In this document: piece by piece, positions 23,443-35,975 of the stretch
Numbering within the stretch: the stretch's first letter is position 1
Layout: each line of letters opens with the position of its first letter
Assembly (NCBI GenBank): GCA_003993805.1
Contig: RSEF01000027.1
Span: 168,419 to 232,418, forward strand
From: Himantopus leucocephalus
Taxonomy: Eukaryota > Chordata > Aves > Charadriiformes > Recurvirostridae
Length of the DNA stretch: 64,000 nt
Reading direction: 5' to 3'
Notes under the pieces: model-generated
Databases searched by the model: none
The model's input: only the letters and a program-made list of their open reading frames with translations
What the model was told of the DNA's origin: nothing
Program-made: the position numbers and the translations under genes

Positions 23443-23584
23443 ATCATAGAATCACAGATTGGTTTGGGTTGGAAGGGACCTTAAAGACCATCTAGTCCAA
23501 CCCCCCTGCCATGGGCAGGGACACCTTCCACCAGACCAGGTTGCTCAAAGCCCCATCCAACCTGGCCTTGAACGTGGCACCCCA
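23443..23584 (-). repeat. CR1 LINE 3' end
   Basis: Plus strand ATCATAGAATCACAGATTGG, TTGGAAGGGACCTTAAAGAC and CCATGGGCAGGGACACCTTC is a reverse-complemented CR1 3' end. It lies upstream of WNT9B, in the same orientation as that gene. Confidence 0.94.
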
Positions 23585-23644
23585 ACGTGTGGCCTGAGCA
23601 CACTCCCACAAACTCATATAACCAAACATGCATTGCACAAGCAG

Positions 23645-23835
23645 ATATCTCGTAGAAACATTGGTGGGAAGGACCCTTTGGAGGTCTCTAGACCAACCTT
23701 GTGTCCCAAGACAGGTTGCTGTCAAATCTAGATAAGGATGGCTATGACTTTGTCCAGCCAAGTCCTGCAGAACTCCAAGGATGCAGATCCCCACGCCTCT
23801 CTGGGCACTTGTCCTGTGGATGCACGACCCCCCAG
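23645..23835 (-). repeat. Older CR1-like fragment
   Basis: AAACATTGGTGGGAAGGACC, TTTGGAGGTCTCTAGACCAA, then TTTGTCCAGCCAAGTCCTGC and CTCCAAGGATGCAGATCCC follow the order of an older CR1 subfamily. The same opening block recurs at 35858. Confidence 0.65.
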
Positions 23836-24227
23836 GGGCAGGATTGTTTAATGCCCAGCCTGGTCCTCCCAAGTGCAATCACACAAACTTTCATAGAGGA
23901 ATTCAGCAACAAATTTCCAGAACCTAACGGTGGCCACTGGGACAAATGTTAGGAAAGCGCAACCACCATGCTCTGAAAACACTCCCATAAAATCACAGGG
24001 CTATGGAGACACGTATGTGGTAGGGCTCTAGATAGGCAAATAGCCACATGAAACCAGTCTACCCAGGCAAGCAATAAATGAGAATGGCAACTTTGCTGAG
24101 CTGGTGGTGCACTGCTGTATTTCACACCCTCCTCCATCAGGTTGCGTACCTGGGAAGTTTTGCTTTGCAAACAGCGTAAAGGTGTGTGCAAGGCTGTGAA
24201 CGGTAGCACTTCCTAGTGATGCTTAGA

Positions 24228-24540
24228 AACGTAGAATCACAGAATATCTTGAGTTGGAAGGGACCTGTAAGGATCATCAAGTCCAACTCCCTCCCAGGAC
24301 TACCTAACACTAAACCACACGACTAAGAATGTTGTCCAGGTGCTCCTTGAACTCTGACAGGCTTGGTGCCATAACCACTTCCCTGGAGAGCCTGTTCCAG
24401 TGACTGACTGCCATCTCAGTGAAGAACCTTTTCCTAATGTGCAAAACTTAAAGAACTCCAGCTGAATCTGTAATTACTCCCATCCCTGCAGCCGTGTCCT
24501 CAAACGTCTCATGATGGGGGACTACTACTGAGACCTGTTC
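24228..24540 (-). repeat. CR1 LINE fragment, about 310 bases
   Basis: GTAGAATCACAGAATATCTTG, GAGTTGGAAGGGACCTGTAA, CAAGTCCAACTCCCTCCCAG and CCTGTTCCAGTGACTGACTG mark a reverse-complemented CR1 of a different subfamily from the 23443 copy. It ends in TGCAGCCGTGTCCTCAAACG. Confidence 0.92.
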
Positions 24541-25396
24541 TCCACTACTGACACCAGTGTTGTTCTCCAGTATGCACTTGGGCTTCTTCTTTTTGTTTTC
24601 CTACATAGGGACTCATGGCACCTTCCCAGGGCAGAACATCTCTACAACCATGCCTCTGCCTGGATGACAGAGATGGGCTGTCCCACCTCCTGCCTGCACA
24701 ACCCTGCTGCAAGGACTGATGATTTTAGGAGAGGGATTAAGGTAAGCAGGGACAACAGTAGCAGTCTTCACCTCACACCAGTCCTACTACAGTAAGAAGA
24801 GAAAGCCGTGCTCTCCTCCCATGCTCGGTCTTGTGTTGGGCCATACCCCTTCAACCATGGAGGCACAGGAGGCTGAACGGGGTTGTTGTTTGGGAAGAGA
24901 AGCAGAGGAGTGTACATGTCAGAAAAGTCTGTGGCCTCATGAAGGGGGTAAGATAGGAGTCTCAGATACCACGAAAAATGGGGTTAAGAAGGGCAACCCA
25001 ACTGTCCTCATCCCTTACAGAGCTCCCCATCATGTAGTACTCCTCACTGTCCTAGGACACTACTGACATGGCCTTCCCTTTGAACCTGCTCTGCTGCAGC
25101 CTCATATCTTAACCTTGTTGCCCAAATAGTCAAGGAGCAGCAAAATTCCGTTTTGCCGACCCCTCTGAGAAGCTTTTCTCCTTTTCTACTCTTGGCAGGG
25201 CTCATTAGGTGAGACACAGCGACTTGCTGATTTTGCTACCCCTGTTTAGGAGGGTTTGCATAGGAATGTCTTTTGATGCTATTTTTCACCAAATTGTACA
25301 GGAATGCCTGGGAGTGGGGGGTTGCTTTTGCTAACCCGCTCATTTCTTGGCTCACTTCTTGCTACCGTGACAGCGTTCAGAGGATACAACCTGGGC

Positions 25397-25449
25397 ATCA
25401 ATACGAATATCATGGATATATCATGGATATCATGGATATTCGTATTGAT
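25397..25449. repeat. Perfect 15-bp inverted repeat enclosing CATGGATAT repeats
   Basis: The left arm ATCAATACGAATATC (25397-25411) is the exact reverse complement of the right arm GATATTCGTATTGAT (25435-25449). The 23-base spacer contains tandem ATGGATAT-type units. The arms could form a stable stem as RNA or single-stranded DNA. Confidence 0.95.
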
Positions 25450-28400
25450 GAGAGCACATCAGCGAATGCAAGTCTCTCCTTCAACCACAGGGCCAAGACA
25501 TCCCCAGCCAGACACCACCAGGCCATGGGAGCAGTTCAGGAAGAAGGCAGCCACCTGCCTCCAAATCTGAGAGTGGGAACACATGGAGAACACCATGCCA
25601 TGCTCACCAGCGTCACAATCGAGTCTTGATGTCTTTGGCAAAGGCGGCTACAGTGCAGCCTCTGCAGTCCTCCTGCTGGGACTTGATGTCCCACTTCAGG
25701 TGCTCTGGTGCACCAGAGTCCCCAGACCCTTGAGTACTAAAGCAGCCAAGGTCCCTTCTCCCAGGTTCTCGGAGAAGCTGTGACACCATTAAGCCACTCC
25801 TAGGTGCTCAGCACTGCCAATAGCCCTCAGTGTATCAGAGGAGCTGCCTGGATGTTTGTTCCCTGTCCTGCTTCAGTCCGAGTGAACTGGCTAAGGGAAG
25901 TCCACTTTGTGAACACTGGTGGGCAGAGCAGAGTTCATGTAGCACCTCTGCCAGTAGCTCAGAGGGGGCAGGAGGGGTGGTGGCTCCTGGACAAAGCTGT
26001 GGCAGTTGAGGTGCTTCTAGTAGTTCTGGCAGTTCTTGGATGTCCCAAAGCATGTCTGGGAAGCATGGACAGCTTCCCAGGCATGCCATGAAGCCTAGTA
26101 GAGGAAGGAGAGAGGCATAGACCCCATAGGACTCTGCATCCTCACAGGGACCTGGCGAGGAAGAATGGAAAGGACTGGCCAGGATCCAGGCGATGAAGTG
26201 CCAGCAGAAGACTGTTATGTACTCTTTCAATCCTGGACAGAATACCTAAGGAAAGACCAGCTTGCTGAGGGCTGCCAAGGGAGGTCAGCAAGCAGTGATG
26301 GGGAAGAGGACACAAACACCTGCCTTGTGCCCCCTGGAAAGTGTCTGTGATGTGAGGGAGGTGTCTTCCCATACAGTTTGGAGACCACAACTACAGCCAG
26401 ATTTTCACATCTTTGACAGTATCTATTTATATTGGGAGAGTTATGGTTGGCAGAAGATATTTTGCCTTCTGGCTGGTGTGAAGGAGGGAACTTCAAATGG
26501 TATGTAAGCATCTGGGGAGGAGGTGGGAACTATAGGGTAGGTGGAGGGAGCAGCCATGCGTCATGGTGTTAGAGTTGGGGCCATAAAGTCACAGCTGACT
26601 ATGCACATTATGGTCCTGCTGAGGCCATGTCCACAGTGAAGAGCTGTCAGGAGAAAAGGTCAAGGTTCTGGGCAAGCTGAGCATGCTCTGGTGCCCTGGA
26701 GGGGGTCTTTCATGTAGACACCCTGTCCTTGGTCCTGCCCCCTTCTGCCAGCAAAGCGAAACCCGAGAGAGGTGGTGGACTAAGGAAGAACAACCCTACC
26801 TGTACCTATTGTTTTTCTCATCCCAAGCCACAGTGGCAGAACAATTGGAGATTAAGTCTTCAGCAGGAGGTGTCAAAGGGAAGGCATAGGGGACAACATG
26901 AGAGGTCATCTTGTGCCCAGACATCTCTTCCTTCTTGGCTTACTGGGGAGCCACTGCATGAGGGCCTCTTCCTATAATTTCTATCTAGGGCACAAGGTAT
27001 GAGAGACCCAAGCATGGGGAGAGAAGGTGCCTCATGGAAGGAGTGAAGAGTACATTTGTAGAGACACTCTTGGGGAAAAATACAATGAGTTTAGTTGATC
27101 AGTGAAGAACTGGGTCAGAGGGAAGATAAAGTGAAGAGTAAGTTGGTGTCTGAAGCAGAGAAGAAGGTGTCAGGAGAGACACTGGGGAGACGTGGAGGAG
27201 GACAAGTTGGTGGTGAAGGTGGGCATGAAGCAAGCCCAAGAGTATGAATATGGGTGGCTTAGCACATGGGCCAAGTAATCATTTGTGCTGCCAGCAGGAA
27301 CGGAAAAGGCTTTGTCAGAGGTGGGGATGAGGCTCAGATGTGCTGAGGACTTGGGAGGAGAAGAGCACAAGACACCAGGGGAAGGAAAAGTGGGGGAAGT
27401 GAAACTGGAGGAAATCAGAGGTCAGGAAGAGTACCTGAGAGCGTCTATCTGTATGAATGAGAAGCCTGTTCTAACTGCTCCACCCATTCCACTGCACAGT
27501 GCAAGGCCAAGGCTTAGTTTTTGTCATGGAGTTCGTAAGCCAGTAAAACCTATAAAAGACTGGAGAAAGAAGAACAGTTGTTTTCTGCCCTGGCATGTTG
27601 CTCTATCCCAGTAGGGTTGCTTCAGGATTTGTCATTGTAGGTCTCCCTCCAGTTAAATTATTTTATTTCAGAGCTGATCTGATCTGTGCTGTTTTGAAAG
27701 TGGTTTTAGGGACATTTGCCAAGGCACAATGGCCATATTTCTTCTAAACCAGATAGTTTTCCAAGTCAACGGCTTGTTGCTCTATCCACTGTCCTACAGC
27801 CATTTGGGCAAGTGTCTATATTAGTACTTACTTCACGCCTACAGTTTACACAGCTTTTTATCTATGGCATTTCAGGGAGCTTGTAATTGAATTTCCATTG
27901 CCACGTTATTTGATTTACAAGAAAGAGGCATATATTGTAAGATTCTGGAGAAAAGGTATTTTGGGGGATTCATGAGAACCAAAGAAAAATTCTCACTCAG
28001 TGTTTCTCTATGTTGGAGTTTGGCTTCACAGGAATTTCTGATACTCAGATATTGATCCTTCGCATTGGCAAAAACAATACGCACACTTTCCCACCCAGGG
28101 GCTTTGCAAAACCCACCCCACTCTTCACCTAAGTTGTAAAATAGTCCATGCAATTCTATCCTGCTCAGAGATCCTGGCAGCAGGTCGTATGCTTTGGAGA
28201 GGGTGTCCAGGACCCCATGAAATGACCATGGCTTCTGCGTGTGTCTTAGCACACAAAACAAAAGCTCCTTCCTTTCTCAGCAGAAGAAAGCTTTGAGATG
28301 AACCAGCACAAATGCTTTCAAGCCCCTTGCTCATGGACTGCATAATGAGATGCCAAAGAAGAGGAGGTGAATGGGGAAGTGGGACCACCATTAAGCCATG

Positions 28401-28989
28401 TCCTCTGATTCAGATGCAATGTTCTCTTGGCTTCTGTGGAGCACAGAGTTAATATGTCTCATCCTCAAGACCTCAGTGATGTTTCACATTTCTGTCATGC
28501 TCATAGGAAGTCCATTCATTCCAAGAGACAGATCACAACTTCTGCAAGAGTTCATAATCTTCTTAACAGTACAGTTAATGCTAATAACACTAGCTTGCCC
28601 ACAGCATTTCACAGGGACTAGGCAGGATGTTTATTGTAACAAAATACAAAAATTAGGAACAAGGCGTGTCAGCTGAGTGGTTCCCTTATAGCCTGACATC
28701 CTCAGAGTTTGGGGTGTCACATGACATGCCTGCCCTCAAAGACTTCTCCTGACATACCTTTGGCCCAGCATGTTGCATGATCCTCTTGCTTCTGCTGAAC
28801 TCCTTCTCTCACAGCAGTGTCAGTAGACATTCTGGGACTGCACCAAAAGTCCTAACTCCAGGGCACGGCACGTACTGAGTGTGTGTGGACTGGCCAGGTT
28901 GCAAGTGATCCTTTCTGTGGTTGTTAGGAATTACAACCACAGTCAGCTTGGCAACTGCCCGAGTAAGAATTGCTTGCATCCTTTCCACA

Positions 28990-29220
28990 GACCCCAGGTC
29001 TTCCAGCTGAAGAGTCCTAGCCCTCATTTAGTACTGCCATCATTTGGTACCTTTGATTATCTTCATCACGTTTCCCAGTACCTGCTCTGATTCTCCTGGA
29101 TCTTCACTATCAATGGGGAGAAAGAACAGCCTATATTCCAGATATGTTTCCTGTCTTGCTCTTTAGCAGTAACTCCTGATGTTCTGTTCTCCATGATGAC
29201 CATCCAGGAGATTTGAGATG
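28990..29220 (-). repeat. Possible ancient LINE (CR1/L3-like) fragment
   Basis: AGCTGAAGAGTCCTAGCCCT, GGTACCTTTGATTATCTTCA and CAGTACCTGCTCTGATTCTC resemble the reverse complement of an old L3/CR1 internal region. Divergence is high, so this is tentative. Confidence 0.35.
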
Positions 29221-32200
29221 ATATTTTTACAGAAAGATGAACTTAATTAAGTGCCTGTTGTATGTTGGAAACTTATTATCCATAAAGAGAAACTGGTGAA
29301 TTAGCTCAGATGTAGACACTCATGTTGTAGACATCCTCCTGTCATGAGGTAGATTTCTCCTCCTATGTCCTGTCCTATTCTCCTCCTATGTGCTGCATTA
29401 TTCTGTGAAAATGATGCTTTTCCCCCCAGCTATCAGCTACGGAGTAAATAAATCCCCAGCTCATCAAAGATAATCTGGAGGACTGACTTTTACAGCTGAC
29501 TAGCTCTTCTAGAGCTTCTTTATCGCTTGACCTAAGCACTGCTCCACAGCTTTACTAACACTCAACTGATCTGTATATGGGTGGTTTATGTTCTTCCTCA
29601 GCTCATGCCAACAGGAATGGCAAGAAACAACAACTGTTGTCTGTGAGCAGTCTGATTTTGTGGTGATTTAAGTTGAGATCCAGGGAGGGGAGCCCCCCTC
29701 CCATCTCAGAGAGGGGTGTAATAGAGCTAGGAAAGGTCTGGAGAATTAGAGCGGTGCTGATCAGAGAAGGGCATCTGTAGAAGGAGCTACCGAGAAGGCT
29801 GGGATTCTTCAATTTGGAAAAGAGCGAAGTGATGGAGATATGGTAGAGGTCTTGCAGACCAAGTGGCTGATAGAGGGTGGACAAGAACTTAGAATTATTT
29901 AGGCATCAAATTAAGCCAACTGGTGTCATTAAAAAAAAAATCAACAAAACAACCAACCAACACTGGACGCAATTCTTTATACAACCAAGATATTGTCACC
30001 AGGAGCTGTGGGACTGCAGGCTACACCATGTCACGGAAGCAAAATATTTGCACGCAGTTTCAGGAGAAACCATATAGATTTATGGAAGAGAAAAAAACCC
30101 TGTTACTAAAACCATCAACACTACCTTGGGCTGGGGAAGTCCCTGAGCTGCAAATTCTTGGCGTCTGGGGAATTTTTCAGGGGAAGAGTCTCTACGTGCA
30201 CATTCTGTTCTTGTACTTTTCCCGAGGAATCTGCTTTTGCACAGTGTCACTGCTGGGCATGAGCCAAATTTGAAAATCTAAACAGAAAATCGGGAAAACT
30301 GGGAAACAGATCAAAAGTAAAATCAAATTACAAAGGTGGTAAAAATGAAAGCAAGGGACAGGTCAAAGGATCAGAAATATGCAAAACTTGAAAAGAAGAA
30401 AGGCAGAAGGGAAACTGAGGAAACTCCTCTGGAAATGCCCACTTCCCCCTGAGGGCACCCAAGTAACCAGTGGGGACTTCCTAGTGTAGTCTTGTCTGGA
30501 GAGGCAATGGGGCCAGGGACCAGCAGTTGGATCCATAGTCATCTATGGTGGTGGGTAGCCACATGCACCTTCTTGTCTCACGGGCAGAAGCTTAGCCAGA
30601 GCAGGGGGACACTGATGGGGAATCCAACAGCCTTGTGGGCCCTCAGGTGAGATGGACGCAGATAAAAAGAAGCATCAGGAGGAGTCTCTAGAGGACCCAA
30701 AGGATGGCTTGCAGCTTTGAGGTACATGTTCACCAGGATCTCCTCTCACCACAGAAGAGAAACTGTGTGAGGGGTGCTGTGAACTGCACTGTGAGCTCAC
30801 CCAGCTTCACCACAGAATGGTAGATTTTCCAATCTAAGTCCCAGTCTGGACCTGATATAAACTGAAATCTTGGATTTCCACCTTCTTTTGCTAGTGAAAG
30901 GTCCTGCCACTCTATGTCTGTGCAGCGACCCAGGAAAAAAAGGGATGGAGTGATCAGATATTCTTCAGACCCAGTTTGAAGTGAGCCATTGTGCTGTTAC
31001 TTGTCCAGATAAAGTGGTGTGTTGGGCCATCCAGGAAGGCTGGTGAGACAGAAGTCCGACAATAAACCATGCAGAGTCAAAATGAGGGGACTGCACAGCT
31101 GTATGTTTGCTCAAGATAGAGAGAAGAGCAGGGTCAAGGTAGTCCTTGCACCCTGAAGGAAATAGGAGAGTAGAGGAGAGGTCACCCACCTCTGGTCATG
31201 CCAAAACACTGTCAGTTTTGCGAAGGTCCTGGGAAAAGGTCAACAGCTCAGAGAGGCCTCCAAGGAGGTATCTTGGATAGATGGAAAAGAGCTGTTGATC
31301 ATAATTAATATTCAAGCAGTTCATGTAGATTTTCTGGGCTCCATCAGGGGAATCTGAGGATGCCAATAAATGACAAACTGAGACTGTCTAACAGCTCACT
31401 TCTGCCTAAAGAGGGATCACTCCCCTCGTCCTTTCTCCATCCCCCTTCTGCTCTCAACAGCAGTCCTGACAGCTGTTTTGCCCAAGCACTTTTTTGCCAT
31501 ATTCTGCGTAATCAGTGAGCTGAACTGGTTCATGGAGAGCTCTGTGGGCACCAAGGTGGTTCCAGGTGGCATGTATGGGTACACAGCCCTTGGTGGAGAG
31601 ACAGAAAAGATGTGGAGAGCAGACTTTTCCTTTTATGATGTTAGATGTTGACCTGTCAGGTCTTAACATCAGAGAAGATTCCTTAAAGGATGCCTTTATT
31701 ACGTCTTTCTGGAATTTGGTGGATGCAAAAGACTAAAATTCTGGACTGTGACCCCGACTCAACAATTTCTAGACATAAACTGTGTCTCCATAAATGCTTG
31801 GGGGCTGTGGAGAAGCACAAACTGGAGCAAACCTGTAGTATGGATCTTCAATCATAACTGCCCTCCTGGTGAGTCTGTAATTCTGAAGTATTACAGTCCT
31901 TGTCTTACCAGAAAATTTGGTATTTTCTCAGTTGCTTAAGTTGCTTAGTTGCTTACTGCTTTTGTCAGTAGTTAAGTGTCAGCTTAGCTCACACCATTTC
32001 GTGGAGCTTCCCCTGAGAACATCCAGTCCCAGTCCCGCATGTGCCCTGGTAGCCAAACCCTTCAGCCGCAGCATGGACTACGCATTAGACCTCCTGCTCG
32101 GACTGAGCCCTGCACTGTGAGCGTCTGAGCTTAGGTGAGCTGAACCTTACCCAAAGAGTCCTAAATTCAACTCCATAGTCTTCAGTTTAGTCCCTTTTCC

Positions 32201-32754
32201 AGTTAACGCAGGTGTGTCTGCAACTCCCAGGTGCTGCAATGGTACAAGCTGATAATTTTGCAGGTATGAAAAAATTGTTATTTCCAAAGCACTGAACACA
32301 CCGGTCAGGTGCATTTTGATAGATGAGTCAGGTTTTGGAAAACAAAATCCAGGGAGTGCAGCCAAGCAGTGACTGTCCTGTCCCTTCCCCGTCCTCAACC
32401 AGTGGGACCACGTTCCAAGCGTGGGATCAAGTCCTAGATCATATTTGAACCCACGTAGCTTAACAATTGCTTTCAGGAGTTGTGTTTTGAATCCTCTGGG
32501 TTTGCTTTAGACCACAGTTTCCTGGCCGCATTGTGTGGGCTAGTAGCTAAGTGCACAGAGCTTCCTTTTGCAATCAGCTGCACGCTCCAGAAGACAGAAA
32601 CTGCTCTGTGAAATAACCAAGGAGAAGACAAACAGCAACACACAGGAGCAAGAAAGTGATTAAGAAGAAACAAAGAGTGAACGTGTCTGCTAGACTTGAG
32701 GGTTCTGAGAATGAACTGCTAACAGCCTCAAATCAATCATCTGCTGTTTTTTAT

Positions 32755-33020
32755 CACAGCATCACAGAACGGTTTGGGTTGGAAGGGACCTTAATGACCA
32801 TCCAGTTCCACCCCCCTGCCCTGGGCAGGGACACCTCCCGCCAGCCCAGGTTGCTCCAAGCCCCGTCCAACCTGGCCTTGAACACCTCCAGGGATGGGGC
32901 AGCCACAGCTTCTCGGGGCAACCTGCGCCAGGGGCTCACCACCCTCACAGGAGAGAATTTCTTCCTCAGATTTCATCTCAATCTACCTTCTTCCAGTTTG
33001 AAGCCATTCTCCCTCGTCCT
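32755..33020 (-). repeat. CR1 LINE 3' end, about 265 bases
   Basis: ATCACAGAACGGTTTGGGTT, CCCTGGGCAGGGACACCTCC, CCAACCTGGCCTTGAACACC and GGGGCTCACCACCCTCACAG through to GAAGCCATTCTCCCTCGTCC form a well preserved CR1 in minus orientation. Its 5' truncation point near 33020 abuts a hairpin. Confidence 0.95.
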
Positions 33021-33048
33021 ATTTATTTGCCTTTTTAGGCAAATAAAT
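33021..33048. repeat. Perfect 12-bp hairpin at a CR1 5' junction
   Basis: ATTTATTTGCCT (33021-33032), TTTT, then AGGCAAATAAAT (33037-33048): a perfect inverted repeat with a four-base loop. It starts exactly where recognisable CR1 sequence stops. Confidence 0.95.
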
Positions 33049-34107
33049 TTAAGTGGGGTAGAGCCTGGGAGAGTTAGAGACTAAACAGTGCTGAGATGAA
33101 TAGAAAAGAACAGAACAGAAATAAATTTGGGCTGAGAGGGAAGGTAGGAAATGTTGATGTAATGCACACCCTGGTGAAGAGGAGGGGAGGGGTTAAAAAC
33201 ATTACTATTCGAACCACAGCTTAATAAGAAACCAAAGAAAAAGCTGTAAAAATCTACCCAAATAAACCCTTCACACAGATATGGTAAACTGGGCTCTGGT
33301 TTGGGATTTGAATTACCTTCCTTTTGCAGATGGAAAAACATCGCGGCCTGAACATTAGTGATGCTGACTGCCTGAGAGGGACATCTCTCCCTTGCAAGGA
33401 TGGCTCGACTTTGAGGTCTAAATTTGCGACCCAAATATTTAAAACTGGACAGAATGAATAGCAAACGTGAGTCTTGCTCTAATTCTGGAAAAGAGCAAAC
33501 TGCCAGGGCTGTTTTTTCGCCTTGTATCCCATCCCTCCCTATGCTACCGTCTCCTTGCCAGCAGGTGGTACTGTGCCCCCAAGGATCACGCAAGGAGCAA
33601 GGCCTCCTTTGGAGGGGCTTTTCCAGCAGAAATCTATCCAAACAATTGGGAAAGGTGCTCGCTATTTTTCTCTGCCTTACCTACTCACCCTGGCGCTCTT
33701 AGAGCCCTTTTCTCCCTGAACTGCCCTTGCCCTGTGCTCCTGAGATAAGGCGCGTGGAGCGTGAGGTGGTCTGCTTGCAAGGGGAGCTCCCACCACTCTT
33801 CAGTGACACTTACCACACAGGTGAGTGTGTACTTGGATTTTGCTTCCCCTCCATCACCTGGAGCAGCTCTACCCCAGAGAGCTGGAGGAGATGGGATGTG
33901 ATGGGCCAGTCCTCCATGTATGCATCTTCCAGAATAGCTGTCCTCCTGCCTCCTCACAGCTGGGACACCCAAGTAATGGGCACTGCCGGGTAGCCAAAGG
34001 GGTACCTGGCACCCCCCTTAGGGCAGGTGTTTTCAGGGATATAATCTGGTACCTGTGTTTCGCTGAACAGCCCAGGTTTGTTTGTGGTGGGACCCGGAAG
34101 GTATCAT

Positions 34108-34222
34108 ATGGTGCTGAGGGACATGGTTTAGTGGTGATTTTGGCAGTGTTGGGTTGATGGTTGGACTCGATGACCTTAAAGGTCCCTTCCAACCCAGACA
34201 ATTCTACAATTCCATGATTCTT
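34108..34222 (+). repeat. CR1 LINE 3' end
   Basis: GTGCTGAGGGACATGGTTTA, TTGGGTTGATGGTTGGACTC, AGGTCCCTTCCAACCCAGAC and an imperfect ATTCTACAATTCCATGATTC tail. This is the same subfamily as the 18.8 kb and 56.7 kb copies. Confidence 0.94.
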
Positions 34223-35857
34223 TATACAGCCCAGTGCCTCAAACACACCTCGAATGGCCATGCTACATTATAATGCTACATGGTCAGCTGTGGCGGGTCC
34301 ACTGGATGGCACTGTGTCCCACACTCCCAAGCTCTCTTGGCAAGTCACCCCCATCCTATCACACTTATTCCCCAGATCACAGAGCACAGCGAGGGTAGGT
34401 TGGCTGGTTTGCAGGTCAGGAGTAATTACTGCACCACCTGTGTTGCATTTTAGGACACTCTTCCTTTAAAATAAAGATGGTCTTTGAGAAATCCTAGTAA
34501 TAGAGAATCAGCCACTGGTTGCAAAATTATAAGCAGGATACAATATGCTGCATATCCAAGTTCTGATACACAAACATACACTCTCATGATCATAGAGACA
34601 ATGTTCCTGCCCCAACAAGCAGAAAACCTAGTAATTCCTGTATGTGCTTTCTGTCAAAAAAGTGAGAACAAAGCAAAAGGAGCAATATCTGAAGGTGACA
34701 CTGATGTAAATAGAGATTAGCCCCCCCCAAAAGGTTATTTTTACAGCAGCTCAGTCCCCAGCTGTGATTCACCACTTAGCCCCACAAACAGGATACCAGA
34801 ATAGCTGAGGGGGTAACCCCAGGAGGGGAACATGTGGCTGTGGTAACACTGTGACAGAGAAATTTAAGCCAGGACAGTCACCAAGGAGGGCCTGAGGAGC
34901 CCTCACTACTCTCTCTGGACTAGGAACACTGTGAGGTGGGTACAAAGAGAACCGCACCGGCTGGGGGATGCTCCAGATGGCTTTTCTGCCTTGTTATGGA
35001 ACAAAAGTGGATTTACATGGATCAAAAGCGAGGCTCCGCTAGCTTTTTAGCTCCAGGAAGCTCCAGCTTCCCCTGGCAATAAGACCTCCAAGGGTGGCAC
35101 ACTTGCCAAGCTACATGACAGGGAAGTTGATGCTCATACACTCTGAGGGGTGCAAGTTCCTTTTATTTTCATCTGAAGACAGCATGCAGGAGTGTCCTCA
35201 GACACTGCGAAAGCATGAAGCACAAAGCCCGGAAATGATCAGCTGCTCTGCAAAGCAGGACCATGGTAGGAGCTGAGAAGTAAGGCCCATTTGGGGGTTA
35301 GGAGGATGGGATGCATGGTTGTGTGTCCAGGGAGCAGAGGTGGCAATGGGAGCCATAGCTATCCAGAACGCTAAAACCCGGCAAAGGCAGGCAAAAACAC
35401 GTCTACAAACACTTGCCCAGATAATTCTCAGTTGTTGCAGCTGCTCTTCATTTAATGATATTAACTTCCCTTCATTAAAGGCAGGTTCCTCCTGACCAGA
35501 CAAGTTCATCACTGGGAATGGGGCGGCTGACCAGACATCATTCAGCTTCTGGCGAGCAGGCAGGGTTCGTGTCTGAATTCCTGCAGTGATCCCAGGACTG
35601 TGCCCACTTTGGGGACAGCTTCCAGTGGACATACTTCTGCTTGAACCATGCCCAGTGTTTATCTGGCCAGCCACACGCCTTACCTGCTGCATGGAGCCTG
35701 GGAGAACAAGCAGGATCTTCGCTTTATAACCCATTGGTTGGATGACTCCTGTGAAGGTGTCCTGAACTATTTAAGTGCTTTGTGTTATTATCATGCACAA
35801 AAGCTAGACTAAATAGTGGATTAACTTGTAAAACAATACAGCATCAGCATCATCAGC
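34223..35857. other. Intergenic DNA; one 178-codon minus-strand open frame of unknown status
   Basis: No repeat or known gene was recognised. The minus strand of 35198-35734 is open for 178 codons but contains no motif I know, no signal peptide and no clear hydrophobic segment apart from a Cys/Leu/Ala-rich patch. An open frame this long is not surprising by chance in 64 kb read in six frames. Confidence 0.5.
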
Positions 35858-35975
35858 TCATAGAAGTGCTGGTGGGAAGGAACCTTTGGAGGTCTCCTGC
35901 TGAACGCAAGACTAGTGCCAGAAAGTTTCCCATGGTTTTGTCTCTCTGAGCCTCCAAAACCTCCAAGGATAGATA
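35858..35975 (-). repeat. Older CR1-like fragment
   Basis: CATAGAAGTGCTGGTGGGAA, GAACCTTTGGAGGTCTCCTG and ACCTCCAAGGATAG match the start of the fragment at 23645. It has an internal deletion or replaced segment after ACTAGTGCC. Confidence 0.6.

Larger units (their letters stand above)
24541..32754. other. Intergenic DNA between WNT9B and WNT3; no gene recognised
   Basis: About 8.2 kb without a clear young CR1 or LTR. Short open frames exist, the longest about 130 codons, but none has recognisable motifs and several overlap antisense. A perfect 15-bp inverted repeat lies at 25397-25449. The part around 28990-29220 resembles a very old LINE fragment. The 30.4-31.7 kb part reads like unique intergenic DNA. 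Confidence 0.6.

Noticed and set aside
30420..31700. Possible unrecognised LTR element in the intergenic region
   Set aside because: The text has repeat-like phrases, but I found no terminal TG...CA pair, no target duplication and no internal retroviral motif.
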